Below, piece by piece: positions 62,669 through 64,000 of a DNA stretch of 64,000 nt (its first letter is position 1; every line of letters starts with the position of its first letter). Under the pieces are notes generated by a model that made no database searches, was not told the DNA's origin, and was given only the letters and a program-made list of their open reading frames with translations. The stretch is from Acinetobacter defluvii (lineage in GTDB: Bacteria; Pseudomonadota; Gammaproteobacteria; Pseudomonadales; Moraxellaceae). The position numbers were made by a program, and so were the translations under genes. The stretch spans positions 1-64,000 of the forward strand of contig NZ_CP029396.2 of the NCBI RefSeq assembly GCF_001704615.3, given 5' to 3'.

Positions 62669-63145
62669 ATGAACAAAGCAACGACCGTTGAGCGTTTAGA
62701 AAAGCTGATTGAGCTAGTGATCGAGGTCATTCCTGATGAAAGCTTTGATTTCGACATTTGGCGTGATTATGACGCAAGCCATACAGAACAACACACCGAT
62801 TTCTTTTCAGGTTTCACCACAGAAGAATTGTTAGATAAAAATATTGTAGGATGCCTGATTGGTTGGGCTACGTCTGTCGAGTATTTCCAAAATCTAGGTT
62901 TCAATTTTCATGGTTGTGTTGGGCCAATCTTCATGTATGAAAAAATACTCAGCAATGAAGAGCTAAAAGATGCGCCTGTTGTCACTGTACCAGTCGTTTA
63001 CCAGTGGAAAGCAGTACGTGAGTTTTTTGGCATCACTCAGGAAGATGCTTTGGTGATGTTTAGCTATGACAATTACGACCAGGCCAAAATTGATAAGGAC
63101 ACAATGATTCGATTTATTGAACGCATCATCCAAAAATATAAGTAA
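62669..63145 (+). CDS. Unknown 158-aa protein, paralogue of the 280-aa gene
   Basis: 158 aa from the ATG at 62669 (MNKATTVERLEKLIELVIEV), with CTAAAACTTGGAG upstream. Shares the F-D-x-D-x-WR, C-(L/V)-IGWAT and AVREFFG blocks with the 280-aa protein. About half its size, so it may be the core domain alone. Function unknown. Confidence 0.7.
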   Translation: MNKATTVERLEKLIELVIEVIPDESFDFDIWRDYDASHTEQHTDFFSGFTTEELLDKNIVGCLIGWATSVEYFQNLGFNFHGCVGPIFMYEKILSNEELKDAPVVTVPVVYQWKAVREFFGITQEDALVMFSYDNYDQAKIDKDTMIRFIERIIQKYK

Positions 63146-63150
63146 CCACC

Positions 63151-63172
63151 GAAACGGCGCAATGCCGTTTTG
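63151..63172 (+). terminator. Probable rho-independent terminator
   Basis: AAACGGC / GCCGTTT stem, 6 bp after the 158-aa gene; the T tail is weak (TTTTGC). Confidence 0.55.
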
Positions 63173-63186
63173 CTAGACGTTATAAC

Positions 63187-63217
63187 CGCTTACGATGATT
63201 TTAATTGGTTAAAATAT
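63187..63217 (+). promoter_or_regulatory. Array leader element (copy 5)
   Basis: CGCTTACGATGATTTTAATT then GGTTAAAATA, about 110-130 bp before the GTG at 63322. Differs from the others at one base of the GATTAAAA core. Confidence 0.55.
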
Positions 63218-63321
63218 TTTCAATATTTTTAAATTTTGAGAAAAGTTTTTCCCCTGGTACACCCCTCTATACTTAATCCATAGCAAGCAAGGCACAAAGC
63301 CTTAAATCTGGAGTAAGTCGA

Positions 63322-64000
63322 GTGAATACAGCGCATAAGTACGATGATCAAGTCATCATCCCAACAATAGCCGGGCAACTGGAGTTGCTGTCTGGTACCG
63401 ATCTAAACAAAGAACTGGCTGAGCATGTTTTTCATGAAGCACCAGACATCGATCTAAGTATCTATGACATTTTTATTGTCTGCTTAAGTGGCGGTAAGGA
63501 TTCGATTGCAGCGTATTTGCGCTTACTGGAGGCTGGAGTAGATAAAAGCAAAATTGAGCTTTGGCACCACAAAATTGATGAAGAAAACCAGCCGTTCATG
63601 GATTGGGTGTTCATGGAAAACTATACCAAAGCATTCGCTCAGGCATTCGACACACCATTGTACTTCAGTTGGCTCGAGGGCGGTTTCCTTGGCGAAATGC
63701 TCAAAGAAAACAGCTACTCAAAACCCCACTTCGTAGAAACACCAGAGGGCTTAATTAAGCTTGAACGCGACAACAACCGCAGTAAAACAGGCACACGCTT
63801 GAAGTTCCCACAACAAGCAGCCAGCCTCATGACGCGCTGGTGTTCTTCAGCGTTAAAGATCGATGTCGGACGCAGAGCATTGAACAACCAAGAACGCTTT
63901 GACGGCAAGAACATTTGTTTTATCACTGGTGAACGCCGTGAAGAGTCACCAAACCGCAGTAAGTACAACCAGCTAGAACCGCACCCATGCGACCGTAGAA
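63322..64000 (+). CDS. PP-loop (PAPS-reductase-like) protein, incomplete at the window end
   Basis: At least 226 codons, GTG start at 63322 preceded by TCTGGAGTAAG; the frame stays open to the last base. Near residue 55 the PP-loop SGGKDS is visible (VCLSGGKDSIAAYLRLLEAG), as in PAPS reductases and DndC-type ATP-pyrophosphatase enzymes. Further motifs: LMTRWCSSALKIDVGRRAL (a PAPS-reductase-type cysteine region) and FITGERREESPNRSK. Such proteins in plasmids and phages modify DNA, nucleotides or thiols; this one could be a DNA-modification or Dnd-like protein. The downstream end is not visible. Confidence 0.75.
   Translation, partial: MNTAHKYDDQVIIPTIAGQLELLSGTDLNKELAEHVFHEAPDIDLSIYDIFIVCLSGGKDSIAAYLRLLEAGVDKSKIELWHHKIDEENQPFMDWVFMENYTKAFAQAFDTPLYFSWLEGGFLGEMLKENSYSKPHFVETPEGLIKLERDNNRSKTGTRLKFPQQAASLMTRWCSSALKIDVGRRALNNQERFDGKNICFITGERREESPNRSKYNQLEPHPCDRR

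Noticed and set aside
1..64000. tRNA or rRNA genes
   Set aside because: No cloverleaf-like or conserved rRNA stretch was recognised on either strand by eye; a tRNAscan run would settle it.

Overview
The window looks like part of a large, low-GC accessory replicon, most likely a big plasmid (or phage-plasmid-like element) of Acinetobacter. ISAba1, an insertion sequence characteristic of that genus, is present in full. There are no ribosomal, tRNA or core metabolic genes apart from one fatty-acid gene carried inside a transposon. The backbone carries plasmid-type genes: TraX-like protein, plasmid topoisomerase I, two H-NS-like proteins, two TOPRIM primase-like proteins, lytic transglycosylase, lipoproteins and many unknown small proteins. 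No replication initiator, partition pair or relaxase could be recognised, so the plasmid assignment is an inference. Layout: 0.1-9 kb holds an H-NS-like protein, a DUF2726-type protein, a lipoprotein, a zinc-ribbon membrane protein and topoisomerase I. 9-18.7 kb holds a lipoprotein, a three-gene block ending in a TOPRIM protein, a GIN/DUF2807-type protein and a 947-aa TOPRIM protein. 18.7-23 kb is a type III restriction-modification pair. 23-31 kb holds secreted and envelope proteins (SNase, lytic transglycosylase, TraX) and unknowns. 31.4-44.6 kb was originally an operon of SprT-like protease, PD-(D/E)XK-like nuclease and SNF2 helicase. A 10-kb element with 12-bp terminal inverted repeats (32463-42484) is inserted exactly in motif II of the helicase gene. 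That element carries a multi-recombinase module at one end (two large tyrosine-recombinase-like proteins, a small third protein and a fragment of a further recombinase) and a decayed Qat anti-phage operon (qatB fragment, qatC, qatD; qatA lost) at the other. This is the architecture of Tn554-like / Gamma-Mobile-Trio defence-carrying elements. 44.7-48.8 kb is an ISAba1 composite transposon with a 9-bp target duplication; it carries an acyl-CoA synthetase. 49-51 kb holds a Cas6e-like protein without the usual catalytic histidine, next to an AcrVA2-like anti-CRISPR homologue. 51-64 kb is an array of small, mostly unrecognised genes. Several have the same far-upstream element (TACGATGATTTTAATTGATT) and the same AACTTGGAG leader. 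A Fic toxin/antitoxin-like pair, an IS3-family insertion that breaks one gene, and a PP-loop (PAPS-reductase-like) gene that runs off the window lie in this array. How it may work together (inference): the 49-64 kb block looks like an anti-defence or early-expressed accessory region, regulated as a set, while the type III RM system and the Qat-bearing element are defences carried by the same replicon. A second recurrent palindrome-like motif, GGTATATAC(C), precedes about eight separate genes and may be the operator of a plasmid-wide regulator.
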